Numbered from the stretch's first letter, positions 33,194 to 44,761 are shown. The stretch: 64,000 nucleotides of DNA from Neoarius graeffei (GCF_027579695.1 NC_083578.1:5994460-6058459), one strand, 5' to 3'. A program made the numbers and translations. The notes: a model not told the origin generated them from the sequence alone.

Positions 33194-34448
33194 AATTATG
33201 GATTACGGAGCTAAAGGTAGATTTTATAATTGACTTGCTAGAAAATGTGAAGATGATCTGAGGCAGTAGGATGGCACATTACTCAGTCGTGAACACAAGC
33301 AGAGGGTTTATTTGTAAATAGTCATGTTCCATGTTCTTTCTCTGGCATCTGTTTATCATCTATAAATGCTGAATGAAGTGTAATGTTATGTTTAATAAAC
33401 CTGTAATTAAGCTGCTGTCCTTAGAATTGACGTTTAAAATCACAGCTTAGATTCCAGATTCCTGTTGGTTATTATTATATGGACACGAGTGTTTTACTGG
33501 GAAATACACCACTCATATTTTTCATAGGAGCTACATCCGGGACCTGAGTAACACAGTCTCCAATATCTTCACTCATGAGGAAATTAATGGATCATTTTGA
33601 TAAATTTGGGGACTTTTTGTTTGTGAATGTGTCAATATAATAAAAAATCACACATTGGCTTGAAGATATGAAGTTTATCTTCTCATGTTGAAAAACTCGC
33701 ATTTTTCATATGAAATACATCGTGGATCTGAGTGACACAATTCCTGATATTTCACTCTGATGATGTCACTCCCAGTGTTTTCCCGCTGACTAGACGTGTG
33801 TTGTCAAAATGGTAAACCATTTCAAAATTAAAATACTTTCGATTAACTTGTGGGTTTTTTTTGGATATGTTCATATAATATAAATAATATTACACATTGG
33901 CTTGAAGATATGAAGTTTATTTTCTTATGTTGAAAAATATTTCACTCGTTCGCTTCGCTCCCTCATGATGTATCCATTCACCACTCAAAGATAAACTTCA
34001 TATCTTCACACCACCGTGTAACATCCTCTATATATCGACAGCCAGAAGAAATAATGATTGCATCACAGTCTCAGAGTCATAACAATGGTGCACATGTGCT
34101 TTATATTTTTCTCCAGATGCCCCACAAAGCTCCATCTATCTCAAAGAAAACATTCAGCTGGGTTCAGAGAACATGCTCATCTGCCACTTCACACGATTTT
34201 TCCCTCCACCTGTTACTGTACGCTGGACCAAAAACAGTGTGGATGTGACGGAACAATCTACCCTCAGCCGCTATTACCTGAATGAGGACAACACCTTCAA
34301 CCAGTTCTCCCACCTGCCCTTCACTCCACAGGAAGGAGACGTTTACACCTGCACGGTGGAGCACGAGGCCCTGGAGACGCCCGACACCAAGACATGGGGT
34401 GAGACGGAGAGTTTAACTACTGATTCAGTCTTTCCTTAGAGTAGAAAT

Positions 34449-34514
<66 letters not shown>

Positions 34515-34634
34515 GTGGATGTTGAGCTTCCCAGTGTGGGTCCCTCTGTGTTCTGTGGAGTGGGTCTGGCTGTCGGACTGCTCGGAGTCGCTACTGGAAC
34601 TTTCTTCCTCGTCAAAGGAAACGGATGCAACTGA
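32139..34634 (+). CDS. MHC class II alpha chain, copy 2 (4 coding exons)
   Basis: Coding exons are 32139-32196, 32457-32702, 34117-34398 and 34513-34634. All are GT-AG and phase 1, giving 235 residues. The signal peptide is identical to copy 1. Alpha1 differs at 24 of 82 residues (for example HYEMELLECSE against HHRLLIIECSE), while alpha2 differs at about 10 of 94. Both cysteine pairs and the GxxxGxxGxxxG membrane motif are kept. At the position I align with HLA alpha62, this copy has Ser (GSMPIC) where copy 1 has Asn (ANLPIC). The tail ends GNGCN. A 3' UTR exon starts at 34723, with AATAAA at 34977-34982 and 35013-35018. The frame is intact and the gene is probably expressed; its partner may be the beta gene between the two alpha copies. 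Confidence 0.96.
33136..33192 (+). repeat. (CA)n microsatellite in alpha copy 2 intron 2
   Basis: A CA run in the position matching 3066-3118. Confidence 0.95.
34452..34510 (+). repeat. (TG)n tract at the end of alpha copy 2 intron 3
   Basis: The run is about 23 bp longer than in copy 1 and abuts the TAG acceptor. Confidence 0.95.
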
Positions 34635-35274
34635 CACTTCAGGTAACAACTCTAATAAAACATTATATTTATAATATTTAATACACTGTTTCTCCCTGAT
34701 ACACCTGTTTCTGTGTTTTCAGACAGAAGTAAAGTGTTAGGAGAAGGTTTAGATTCTGACCATGAATTCTCATTTTGGTTTTTCACCGAGGAAACTGTTC
34801 ATCCACTAGAGTTTAATTCATCTGTGAAACCATGTAAGGTTTTATTAAATATGAAGTTTTTTCTTGTTCCATTGTACACCTGTAGGGTTGAATTTCTTAT
34901 CTGTGTGCAGAAATCTGTGAATATGTCTTTCTTTTCCAATTTTTGTAATGTAATTAATGTTAGAAGAGAAAATGCAAATAAAAAGGAACGAGCGCCTGCA
35001 AATAATTAAAGAAATAAACTTTATTTCCATGAATGTGAATGATGATGTGATTTCTGTTTCTACACGGATGTCACTCGTTCCACCAGTAAAACATAACCTC
35101 TGTATGAGTCTAACTTGGAAATATATTGTCACAATCATTACAGAAAAATCACACACACATCACATGTAACATATTTCAGATGTGATCATGAGAATAATGT
35201 GCGATCACATGTGAAAAGCATATAAAGGTGCATTCGACCTTGTTATGCCCTGAAATTGTATTTGTTAAAAAGTG

Positions 35275-35376
35275 AAAAGAATGTATGATTTGTGAAAAAC
35301 CCAGGAGATCAGCAGTTTCAGAAATGCTCAAACCAAAATACAAAAACTCTGAAATACAAAAACTCAAATGTGTGTG

Positions 35377-35421
<45 letters not shown>

Positions 35422-35960
35422 ATGGGAACACCCATCTACCTGCTGTTTTCTGCAGTTCTCTAATCAGCTGATCCCTTGACAGCAGCACAATGAATCAAAT
35501 CCCGCAGATACAAATCAAGAGCTTCAGTTACTGTTCACAATGTTCAAACATCAGAATGGGAAAAATTGTGATCTCACAGTGCGACTTTCTTTCACTGTGG
35601 TATGGGTGTTGGTTTGAGCCAGATGAGTGTGAGGTTTGAGTATTTCAGAAACTGCTGATCTCCTCCTGGGGTTTTCACACACAGCAGTCTGTAGAGTTTA
35701 CACAGAATGGTGTGAAAAACAAAAAAAACATCGAGTGAGCGACAGTTCTGTGGGTGGAAACAAACACCTTGTTGTTAAGAGAGGTCAGAGGAAATGGACA
35801 GATTTGAGGTGGCTCGAGCTTTTTTGCCAGGAAGGATATTGTAACTTATATAATCACTCTTTACAACCGTGGTGAGCAGAAAGAAAAACACATTGGGTTC
35901 CACTCCTGCAGCCAAGAACAGGGATCGTTCCTATTAAAGTGGCTGGTGAGGATATATATA
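35275..35960. mobile_element. Tc1-like transposase fragments in opposite orientations
   Basis: On the plus strand, 35620-35960 reads VSISETADLLLGFSHTAVCR, VYTEWCEKQKKH and VVKRGQRKWTD, a Tc1-like HTH region. It ends near CCTATTAAAGTGGCTGG. On the minus strand, 35280-35345 reads FGLSISETADLLGFSQ. A (CA)n run at 35378-35415 lies between them. Both are dead fragments. Confidence 0.65.
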
Positions 35961-36425
35961 TATATATACACACATGAGAAAATCACATCTAAAAATTAAA
36001 ACCCCTTCCCTGGATGTCAAAAAATCAATGTGAAAATAAATGAATCATAAAAACCCACACACTACATGATTCACAGGTTTATACATAAGTGTTGAAAAAC
36101 TAAAAATGTTCATGTGATTCTTCACGCATGAAGTGACTATAGATGGACTCATGACTTTATATTTCTGTGACTGAAATGGTGATTGTTTCCATTCTGAATT
36201 TTTGTAAATGTCCTAAAACTAATCAGGTAAATACATTCAGCTGTGTCACAAACTGACCAATCATCAATCTTGCACCTACATTTTTTCTCTTATAGAGCAA
36301 ATCACCTTCCGCATAACAAGCCCTGGAAGAAGAGAGCACAGGGTCACACAGGTGATCAAGTTCAACCAACTTGCTCTTTGCAGTGCCCTCAACATAAACT
36401 TTTGTTTTATTTACATATGGTATAT
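35961..36425. other. AT-rich spacer, nothing recognised
   Basis: A short (AT)n run is followed by unremarkable sequence. Confidence 0.5.
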
Positions 36426-36613
36426 ATTACATTACATTCATGGCATTTAGCAGATGCACTTATCCAGAGCAATATACAACATACCCAGAGCAGCCTGGGG
36501 GGCAGTTGGGGGTTAGGTGCCTTGCTCAAGGGCACTTCAGCTACTCCTGCTGGTCCAGGGAATCAAACCGACAACTCAAAGCTGCTTCTCTAACCATTAG
36601 GCCATGACTTCCA
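36426..36613 (-). mobile_element. Second-type tRNA-derived SINE, copy 2
   Basis: The minus-strand head ATGGCCTAATGGTTAGAGAA and a B-box-like GGTTTGATTCCC are present. The core ends in an ATTACATTACATT-like tail. It is a better-preserved copy than 23755-23920. Confidence 0.65.
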
Positions 36614-37174
36614 ATATATTTATTTTTATTCTTGTCCAAGGTTTTTGAGAGCATCCTGATACATTTAGATAATGACTTATCAAAAAAAAAAAGTTTAAAG
36701 TGTTAATGTAAATTTAACATTAAACTTTTGACAGTGTAAAGGTACAAACAGCTGAAACCAGTCCAGTTATTTTACTGTAAATTTGATGACAGGGCCAGCT
36801 GTATTGGAGGCTACATGTACAGAGGACTCAATATGCTCACATGGTTTATTTTCAAATGTGTAGCAAAGGTGTTTGTTCGCATACACATTTAGAGAATGAG
36901 ACAATATATTTATATGGGATTTCTTATGAATACGCAATGAAAGTTTACTGCTACCAGTGCAGTAACCATGGTGGGCAACATGAGAAATAGATGTGTTTAG
37001 AAGACATTATACATGACATCGATTAATGCAGTCCTTTTGAAATTAAAGGGATATAACATTTTTTAGTCAATCTCTGATCAATCTCCAACACTGGCTCATG
37101 TAACCCCAGTAGCTGGGTATTTTTAACTCATGTACATAAAAAAAAAAATCTTCAAAGGCAGGGATCCTTTAAAT
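36614..37174. other. Spacer, no gene recognised
   Basis: AT-rich with no coding or terminal-repeat signal. Confidence 0.5.
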
Positions 37175-37365
37175 CAGGACTTTTCAAAGTGTGGGGCGCG
37201 CCTCCCCTGGGGGGCGCAACGTGAGGAAAAATAAACCAGAATAAGTTACTATTGCGGACATTTAGCGAACTTCAGCTAGCCTTTACCAGAGACAATGGAT
37301 CGATTTTTAGTACCTAAAGCTACAGTGAGTGAGGAGACAGAGTCTGGGCCAACCAAAAAAAACAG

Positions 37366-38386
37366 AGCCTCCAGGATGTTGCGATTTGCAACTTCAACGC
37401 AAATTCAACCAATCCCCATGAATTCAGGGCGGTGTTGCAATTATATCCAATCACCGCAACTTTCCCGCGAATTTGACCAATCGTTGGCGTCGTCTTGAGG
37501 TGACGTCGACAAACTATGTTTCACCTTACTTTTGTGTATACGTTCAAGAGAAGCAGCATGCACGCAGTGTTGCCAGATTGGGCGGTTTCAAGTGCATTTT
37601 GGCGGGTTTTGAACATATTTTGGGCTGGAAAACATCAGCAGTATCTGGCAAGATTGCATGATGTGTGAGTCAGTGTTTATATAGGCTTAAATTCTGTTAC
37701 TGAAAGTGTGTGATGTTTACAGTGAAGGACTGTGCGCACTTTACATTATTTTTTTTTTTTTTTACTTAATACAAGAAGTTAATGGATGCCAGCATTTTTG
37801 CCAAAATGGTATTTTATTTTCCATTGTTTAGGCAGCTTCAGCATCATACTGTGAGATTCTGTTCAAATTGTTTTTTTTTTTTCTTCTATGAAGCCTGAGC
37901 CATTTATTTTATTAGTTTATAATTATTGTTTAATTTAGTCTTCAGGAGAGACTGCCTGCACACAGTACTAGTATTAATAGTTTTTTTTTTCTTACATGGA
38001 AGCTGAGGCATTTATATTATATTTTAAGGTAACTTCATGTTGTGCTGTGAGGTTCTCTGCACTTTAACTTTTGAACCAACAGGTGCATTTGGATAAGTAA
38101 AGCCTATTTTTCTGCATTTTTGTAGTCCTGGTAATCTTTTATATTGGTAAAGATGTTTATAGGACCATTTCTCAGTGTCTTTGTTATTTAACATATCACT
38201 CAATTTTAATCGCAAAAAGAGAAAATCGCAACAATTTCTCGCAACTTTCACTTCCGCCCGCAATGTAATCGCAACAAAAACCTAAAAAACACCGCAACTT
38301 TCATCGCAATTTTTTGGAAACCCCCTGCAACATCAGACATTTTAGCCCGCAACAATCACGAAAAAGGCCCTCGGAATCCTGGGGGG
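37366..38386 (+). mobile_element. Transposon with TCCAGGAT termini and CGCAA subterminal repeats, copy 1
   Basis: It begins CCTCCAGGATGTTGCG and ends CCCTCGGAATCCTGG, inverted ends around TCCAGGATTCCG. CGCAAC, CGCAAT and CGCGAAT words recur at both ends. It splits the hAT reading frame. A partial reverse copy lies at 56942-59266. No coding capacity was recognised. Confidence 0.6.
37561..37656 (+). mobile_element. Short hAT-like MITE (CAGTGTTGCCAGAT)
   Basis: CAGTGTTGCCAGATTGGGCG and TATCTGGCAAGATTG form imperfect inverted ends 95 bp apart. The reverse copy at 57375-57449 has the cleaner ATCTGGCAACACTG end. Confidence 0.5.
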
Positions 38387-38652
38387 ACTGAAAAAAGAAG
38401 GAAGTATGACCACGATTATTTAAAGTTTGGATTTTCATGGACTGGATCTGAAGATGCTCCACTGCCACAGTGTGTTGTCTGCCAAGAGGTGCTCGCTAAC
38501 GATGCTATGAGATGTTTAAAATGTGTAAAACAAGATGTTTTAAAAAGCACAGATGTTTAAAATGTGAAAAAGAAAAAAAGAAAAATGTGTACAACCACCA
38601 TTTTTTAAAAATACAAATGGAACATTAAGTATAGCAACAACAAAAATTGTAG

Positions 38653-38672
38653 GGGGGGGGGGGGGGGGGGGG
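38653..38672 (+). repeat. Poly-G run
   Basis: About 20 consecutive G within the hAT relic. The inverted hAT copy has only short C runs at the same site. Confidence 0.9.
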
Positions 38673-39032
38673 CACTGTTGTTTATTTGCTCTCCGAGGGG
38701 GAGCTGACTCTCCCACACTTTTTAAATGAAGGTTTTTGGGCTCTTGGTATGGACATGCATTTTTCTGTTTGTTATTCATTTGGCCGCCATCTTGCCACTC
38801 ACATCACGGAGTGGAACGGTCATTCAGACAACTGGAAGCTACACAAAACTGGACAAGTTATTTATGTAGTTGGTGAGAAAAAAATACAAGAAAAATGGCT
38901 GTATGTACAGCAGTGGGCTTTACAAATCATCAAGTCAAAGGTTGTGGACAGACATTTCACCTGTGAGTATTGAGTGTGTGATCATTTTTATACGTGTGTG
39001 TGCACAGTGGCGTTTGTGTGGACCCCCTATAA

Positions 39033-39530
39033 CAGGGGTTTTCAAAGTGTGGGAGAGTCAGCCCCCCCTCAGAGAGCAAATAAACAACAGCGCCCCCCCT
39101 TACAATTTTTGTTGTTGCTATACTTAATGTTCCATTCGTATTTAAAAAAAAAGGTTGCTGTACACATTTTTATTTTTTTCTTTTACACATTTTAAACATC
39201 TGTGCTTTTTGAAAACATCTTTTTTTTTTACACATTTTAAACATCTGTGCTTGTTTTTTTTTTAAACATCTTGTTTTACACATTTTAAACATCTCATAGC
39301 ATTGTTAGCTAGCACCTCTTGGCAGACAACACACTGTGGCAGTGGAGCATCTTCAGATCCAGTCCATGAAAATCCAAACTTTAAATAATCGTGGTCATAC
39401 ATCCTTCTTTTTTTGCTTGGCCCAGACTCTGTCTCCTCACTCACTGTAGCTTTAGGTACTAAAAATCGATCCATTTTGTCTCTGGCAAAGGCTAGCTGAA
39501 GTTTGCTAAACGTCCACAATAGTAACTTCT
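39033..39530 (-). mobile_element. hAT relic, inverted second copy
   Basis: It starts CAGGGGTTTTCAAAGTGTGG and reads, on the minus strand, MDRFLVPKATVSEETESGPS (39462-39464 start) and then a BED-like PQCVVCQEVLANNAM. It lacks the CGCAA insertion and is cut at 39530 by a SINE. It faces copy 37175-38719. Confidence 0.65.
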
Positions 39531-40066
39531 CATCTCATCTCATTATCTGTAGCCGCTTTATCCTGTTCCACAGGGTCGCAGGCAAGCTGGAGCCTATCCC
39601 AGCTGACTACGGGCGAAAGGCGGGGTACACCCTGGGCAAGTCGCCAGGTCATCACAGGGCTGACACATAGACACAGACAACCATTCACACTCACATTCAC
39701 ACCTACGGTCAATTTAGAGTCACCAGTCACAGCAAGAAGGTCTGGGTTCGAGCCCCGTGGCCGGCGAGGGCCTTTCTGTGTGGAGTTTGCATGTTCTCCC
39801 CGTGTCCGCGTGGGTTTCCTCCGGGTGCTCCGGTTTCCCCCACAGTCCAAAGACAGGTTAGGTTAACTGGTGACTCTAAATTGACCATAGGTGTGAATGT
39901 GAGTGTGAATGGTTGTCTGTGTCTATGTGTCAGCCCTGTGATGACCTGGCGACTTGTCCAGGGTGTACCCCGCCTTTCGCCCGTAGTCAGCTGGGATAGG
40001 CTCCAGCTTGCCTGCGACCCTGTAGAACAGGATAAAGCGGCTACAGATAATGAGATGAAATGAGAT
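39531..40066. mobile_element. SINE inverted pair (minus half, then plus copy)
   Basis: 39531-39727 is the 3' half of a minus-strand DANA-like SINE. 39728-40066 is a nearly complete plus-strand SINE starting at CACAGCAAGAAGG. Their tail halves are reverse complements of about 190 bp around a spacer of about 160 bp. Confidence 0.85.
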
Positions 40067-40179
40067 GAGCCTAAGTGAAAGAAGGACTGTAGCGATGTGA
40101 GTGGTAAGATGGCGGCCAGATGACTTCACTCTCTCCAGCGGGGAATAGGGTCTGAGAGGCAAGACAGCAGGGAACAGCA

Positions 40180-40903
40180 ATGGCGGCTTTTTGTTTGACT
40201 TTAATGGTCCTTGTCATATTTACAAGTTTGTACAGTCTTTCTTCACTTGGTAAGAAAAGGATTTGCTCTGAAGGTGATAGAAGCTTCATAGATCACAGAG
40301 GGATACGATTGATGAGTGATTGTGACCGTGATGATGTGATATCGTGGCTGAAGAAATCGCTGCTAGGGACGCTGATCTTTGGTGGCAACATTGACTTCCG
40401 CCATGACAGAAGAAAATGTAAACAAACCATATCGACGCGAAGTGTCGATTTTTGCTGGTACTGTTTTGTTTTATTGCTGCTGTTGTCTGGTGATGTTGAA
40501 ATTCATCCAGGCCCAGCAAATGCTGTGTACCCATGCGGGATATGTGAAAGGAATGTACGTGACAATCAAGCGGCAATCTGCTGCGACTCTTGTGATACCT
40601 GGACACATAGAAAGTGTATCGATATGCCACTCTCTGTCTACCACCGGCTTGGGGAAACGGACCAGGAATGGCTTTGTGACAGGTGTGTGCTCCCTCCGTT
40701 CTCCCATTCATTCTTTGATGACAGCTCTAATTTTATATCAGATGGGAAATGCAGATCACCACTTGATGATCCGGATTCATCACTTGGTGTCAATCTAACT
40801 TACCAGCATCTACGATCTAAGGGAGTTATCTTTGTTCATCTTAATGTACGGAGTCTGCTTCCAAAGATTGAGGAAATACGCGTACTCGCTGGCAATACCA
40901 AGG
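40180..40903 (+). pseudogene. LINE ORF, N-terminal part: hydrophobic leader, 2A-like motif, PHD finger
   Basis: A hydrophobic N-terminus and a second hydrophobic patch (CWYCFVLLLLL) precede GDVEIHPGP (40489-40515), a 2A-like sequence with His where the canonical motif has Asn. A PHD finger follows directly: CGIC, CCDSCDTWTHRKC and CDRC (residues 119-169, Cys4-His-Cys3 spacing). The start of the AP endonuclease (VIFVHLNVRSLLPKIEEI) is then cut by an insertion. 2A-like motifs at ORF N-termini are known in some APE-type non-LTR elements. Confidence 0.75.
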
Positions 40904-41713
40904 CCCAATCCCAATTCTAATTTCTACCCCTCCCCCTCCCCCTTCCCCTCCCCCTTCCCCTTCCCCTTGGCCCTTCCCCTTGAAACTGAGCTACAAGGTA
41001 TAGGGCTTGAAATTCAACCCTTACGTATTGGGATAGCCCTTCAACGATCGCATACGTCATCGCGTACCTCCGTCAGCGTTTACGTTAGCAAAACGCGACC
41101 AAATGCGTCATTGGCTGCGACCAGCCGCTACAGTCAGAGCCAGAGATCTCTGCTGGCAGGGTGTGATTTGTTAACTAACACCACTGAATGGGATATCTTT
41201 GGCGCTTCGTGCACCACATCCGACAGAATGAGGTGTCAGAACACTCATGTAAACAATAAAAGCGAGAATAACAGAACAAAACGTACGCAGTCAAGCAACC
41301 GAAAACAATACTCACTCCCAAAGCTTTTTAGCAGCAGCTTGGATTTCAGAAATCGCTGCTCATTCTCAGCTCGAAAGCGAATCAAGCGGCGTGTTTCCTC
41401 TGGATAACAACTTAAAACACGTAAATAATGGAGAAAATACATTTATGACAATCTTTCGCCGCGGGAACCGCCATCTTTCTGAAATCCGCATGAAATCTCG
41501 CTGAAATCCGCATGGCATTGTGGGAAATCACTCAAACCCCTTCGTTCGGAGTCAGCTCCAGGAAAATCTCCGTTTGGAGGGGTACAGAAGCCCTACCCCT
41601 TCCCCTACCCCTCCGCGTTAACTGGGATTGGGATACCCCTACCCCTTCACGTGAACGCGCAAAATGGAGGGGAAGGGCCAAGGGGTTGGTCCAAGGGGTG
41701 AAATGGGATTCAG
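40904..41713. mobile_element. TIR element inserted in the LINE endonuclease
   Basis: The ends CCCAATCCCAATTCTAA and GAAATGGGATTCAGCCC are imperfect inverted repeats. CCCCT/CCCTT-rich and AAGGGG-rich blocks lie just inside. On the minus strand, 41306-41405 reads EETRRLIRFRAENEQRFLKS, like the start of a Myb/SANT or MADF-type domain found in some fish DNA transposons. No catalytic domain remains. Confidence 0.55.
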
Positions 41714-44419
41714 CCCAAGATCGCTGTGTTAGGCATCACCGAAACATGGATCGACTCTTCAGTGAGTGACTCAGAGGTAGAAGTGCCAGGTTATGTTATC
41801 GTTCGACAGGATCACAACCACGAAGGAGGTGGTGTATGCCTTTATATTCGCAATGACTTTGCTTTTAATCCTAGAAAGGACATCGGTTGTGGTCTTGAAT
41901 CTGTATGGGTTGATTTGTTCCTACCAAAATGTAAACCAGTCTTACTGGGTGTGTGTTATCGTCTTCCCAAGCAATTAGATTTTTACAGTGTTCTGGAACA
42001 ACAATGTTTTGAATGTTCTAACTTTAACGACTCTGAGTGTGTCATAATGGGTGATTTTAACACAGATTACAAAGTGTTCAATACCAGTGGCTCACAATTA
42101 CATGAGTCACTCAGTCATTTTATTCGGATGTTATATTTGACCCAACTGATCTCCAAGCCTACAAGGATAACTAGTACCACGGCGACAGTTCTTGACCTTG
42201 TGTTTGTGTCCGATCTTAGCAAATATAGTAGATATGGTGTTTTAGATTTTTGTGTCAGTGATCATTTATTGACCTACTGTATACGTAAATCAGTAAAACT
42301 GCCTGTTAATGAACATCGTGGTATAAAAACTAGATCACTCAAAAGATACAGTAAGGAGAGTTTTATAACCAAACTCCAAGAGGTTGACTGGCAAAATGTG
42401 TTGTCATGTGAATGTGTACATGAATCCTGGCACCGATTCAAAACTAATTTCTTGAGTGTTGTTGATAGCCTTGCTCCTTTGAAATACATTTGAATCAAAT
42501 ATAGAAGTGAGCCATGGATGACTGGAGAAATTCTGGATTTAGTAAATGAGAGAGATTATACTTTTCGCAAATTCAAGAAATGTAAATCTCAAGAAAGACA
42601 AGAAGTGTACAAAGAATATATAAAACTTCGAAACCTGGTAGCTTACAGAAAAAAAGAGGCCAAATCTGAGTATATAGGTAATAAAGTATCAGAACTTAAT
42701 AATCAACCAAAAAAGCTATGGAATGTACTCAAAAGTCTAGGAACATCATCGAAAACATCAAAGAATACATGTAATGTTGGTTTAGATATTGATGGTGACA
42801 TATGCTTTGACAAATCAAAGGTGTCAAATTGTTTTAATAATTTCTTTACTACTGTCGCCTCAAAACTGGTAGATTGTTTGCCAGAATGTAGTGGAAAATA
42901 TGGTAAACCACATGTAAATTCTTATTATAATTCACTAGGTGTGCCTGAAAATGGTTTCTCTCTCCAATGTGTCACTGAAGAAACGGTCCTCAATCTGTTG
43001 TCAAAACTTGAAGTCGGTAAGGCAACTGGTCTTGACCAGTTGTCTCCTAGGTTTCTCAAAGATGGTGCTACGGTCATTGTTGTCCCCCTGACTCATATTC
43101 TAAATTTGTCTTTATCAACAGGAGATATACCAGCAGACCTTAAATCTGCCAGGGTTACTCCTCTTTATAAGAAAGGTAACAAGCTCGAAGCTAGTAACTA
43201 CAGACCTGTTTCAATCCTGAGCACAGTATCTAAATTACTAGAGAGGGTTGTCTACGATCAGCTAGACGCGTACCTCCGAGCTAATAAGCTCCTTTATCAA
43301 TTTCAATCTGGCTTCAGATCTACCTATTCCACTAATACTTGTCTTGTTCACCTGACTGACTATATTAAACAAGAGCAAGACAAAGGCCATTACATAGGCA
43401 TGGTCCTTCTTGATCTTCAGAAGGCATTTGACATGGTAGATCACAGAATAATGATAGATAAGTTAGAAGCCATTGGATTACAGCGTCCAGCCCTTAACTG
43501 GTTCCAGTTGTATCTTCATGATCGCAAACAGATGGTGGAAGTGGGTGGAACACTGTCTTCGTTTGCAGACATTACTTGTGGTGTTCCCCAAGGGTCCATA
43601 CTAGGCCCTCTTTTGTTTTTGATATATGTTAATGACATTCCATCATCAGTCACCTGCAAATTGCTTCTGTACACAGATGACTCTGCCCTGATTGTTTCGG
43701 GCAAATCATGTATTGACATTCAAGAATCCTTGTCTACAGAGCTGGAATCAGTTACAGAATGGCTGGTAGACAACAAGCTGTCCCTACATTTGGGAAAAAC
43801 TGAGTCAATACTTTTTGGCTCAAAACAGAAGTTGCACCAGTGCAACTCAATAGAGGTTCAATGTGCTGGAAAAACATTGACATGCTCTTCCCATGTCAAG
43901 TACCTAGGAGTTGACCTGGACCAATCCTTATCTGGAGACAGGATTGTAAAGAACATTATTGGCCAGTCAAATACTAAGCTCAAGTTTCTGTATAGGCAAG
44001 CCAAAAATATTAACCTTGAAACTAAAAAGCTCCTAGTGTTTGCTCTCATCCAGAGCCATTTTGATTATGCCAGCGCATCTTGGTACACTGGCCTCACTCA
44101 GAAGCACAAGTACAGGCTGCAGTGTACCCAGAACAAAATCATTCGGTATCTTTTGAATGCACCAGCCAGAACCCATATTGGGGCACAGGAATTTGAACAG
44201 GTCCGTATGCTGCCAGTTGAGCTAAGAGTCCATCAACTAAAGTTAAATATGGTCCATAGCATCATCCATCATCAGGCACCAGACTATCTCAATGATAATT
44301 TTATCAATATTAACCAGGTTCACAATATCAATACCAGATCCAGTAACAATGCTCTGTACGTTCCACATGTCAAATCATTTGGAAAAACATCATTTTATTA
44401 CTCAGCAATCAAAATTTAG
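41714..44419 (+). pseudogene. LINE ORF, endonuclease and reverse transcriptase part
   Basis: The frame resumes as KIAVLGITETWIDSS with APE motifs GITETW, GDFN and SDH. A single TGA at 42491-42493 (CGA would fit) interrupts it before EPWMTGEI. RT follows with YRPVSILSTVSKLLERV, the LLDLQKAFD box, GVPQGSILGPLLF and YTDD (usual form YADD). The frame ends at TAG 44417-44419. The following bases still read NQLPNNIKSIQNKSS in the same phase, so this TAG is another nonsense change. It is not intact. Confidence 0.85.
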
Positions 44420-44760
44420 AATCAACTCCCCAACAATATTAAAAGTATTCAGAACAAGTCCAGTTTCAAACTGTCAGTGAAGTATCACCTTTTTAATGGT
44501 TTTAGACAGCAAGAAAATAATACCTTTTTATTTTCCTAAATTTTTTTTTTTAGTCAAAATTCTTATTATTGTTCTGTTGTCTATATTTATCAACATCTAA
44601 TCATCATTTAATATTTACTATCAATATATATAACATTTTACTTTATAATTGTTATCCATAGGTACTAGTTATACTTTTTGAAATCAAATTTTATAATCAA
44701 ATTCCAGTCTAGTCTATATAATACATTTTCATTGTCTACTAGTCTAGTTAATTTAAGTCA

Positions 44761-44761
<1 letters not shown>

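Larger units (their letters stand above)
30065..35250 (+). repeat. Segmental duplication, copy 2 (MHC class II alpha block)
   Basis: Near-identical direct copy of 1-5200. Position 1 corresponds to 30065. Differences concentrate in the alpha1 exon, microsatellites and a C-run near 31691. Homology fades near 35250. No SINE follows at the right boundary, unlike copy 1. Confidence 0.95.
37175..38719 (+). mobile_element. hAT relic with ZBED-like N-terminus, interrupted
   Basis: The left end CAGGACTTTTCAAAGTGTGG is a hAT-type terminus. TTTAAAT occurs on each side (37168-37174 and 38721-38727), a near 8-bp duplication. The right terminus has lost its last 10 or so bases. A short frame begins MDRFLVPKATVSEETESGP (37295) and continues after an insertion (37366-38386) as KYDHDYLKFGFSWTG and PQCVVCQEVLAND, the BED-finger region of ZBED5-like hAT proteins. 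The rest of the transposase is missing. Confidence 0.65.

Noticed and set aside
38686..38973. ORF between the inverted hAT relics (ATHITEWNGHSDNWKLH)
   Set aside because: No family recognised and no splice or start context; left unassigned.
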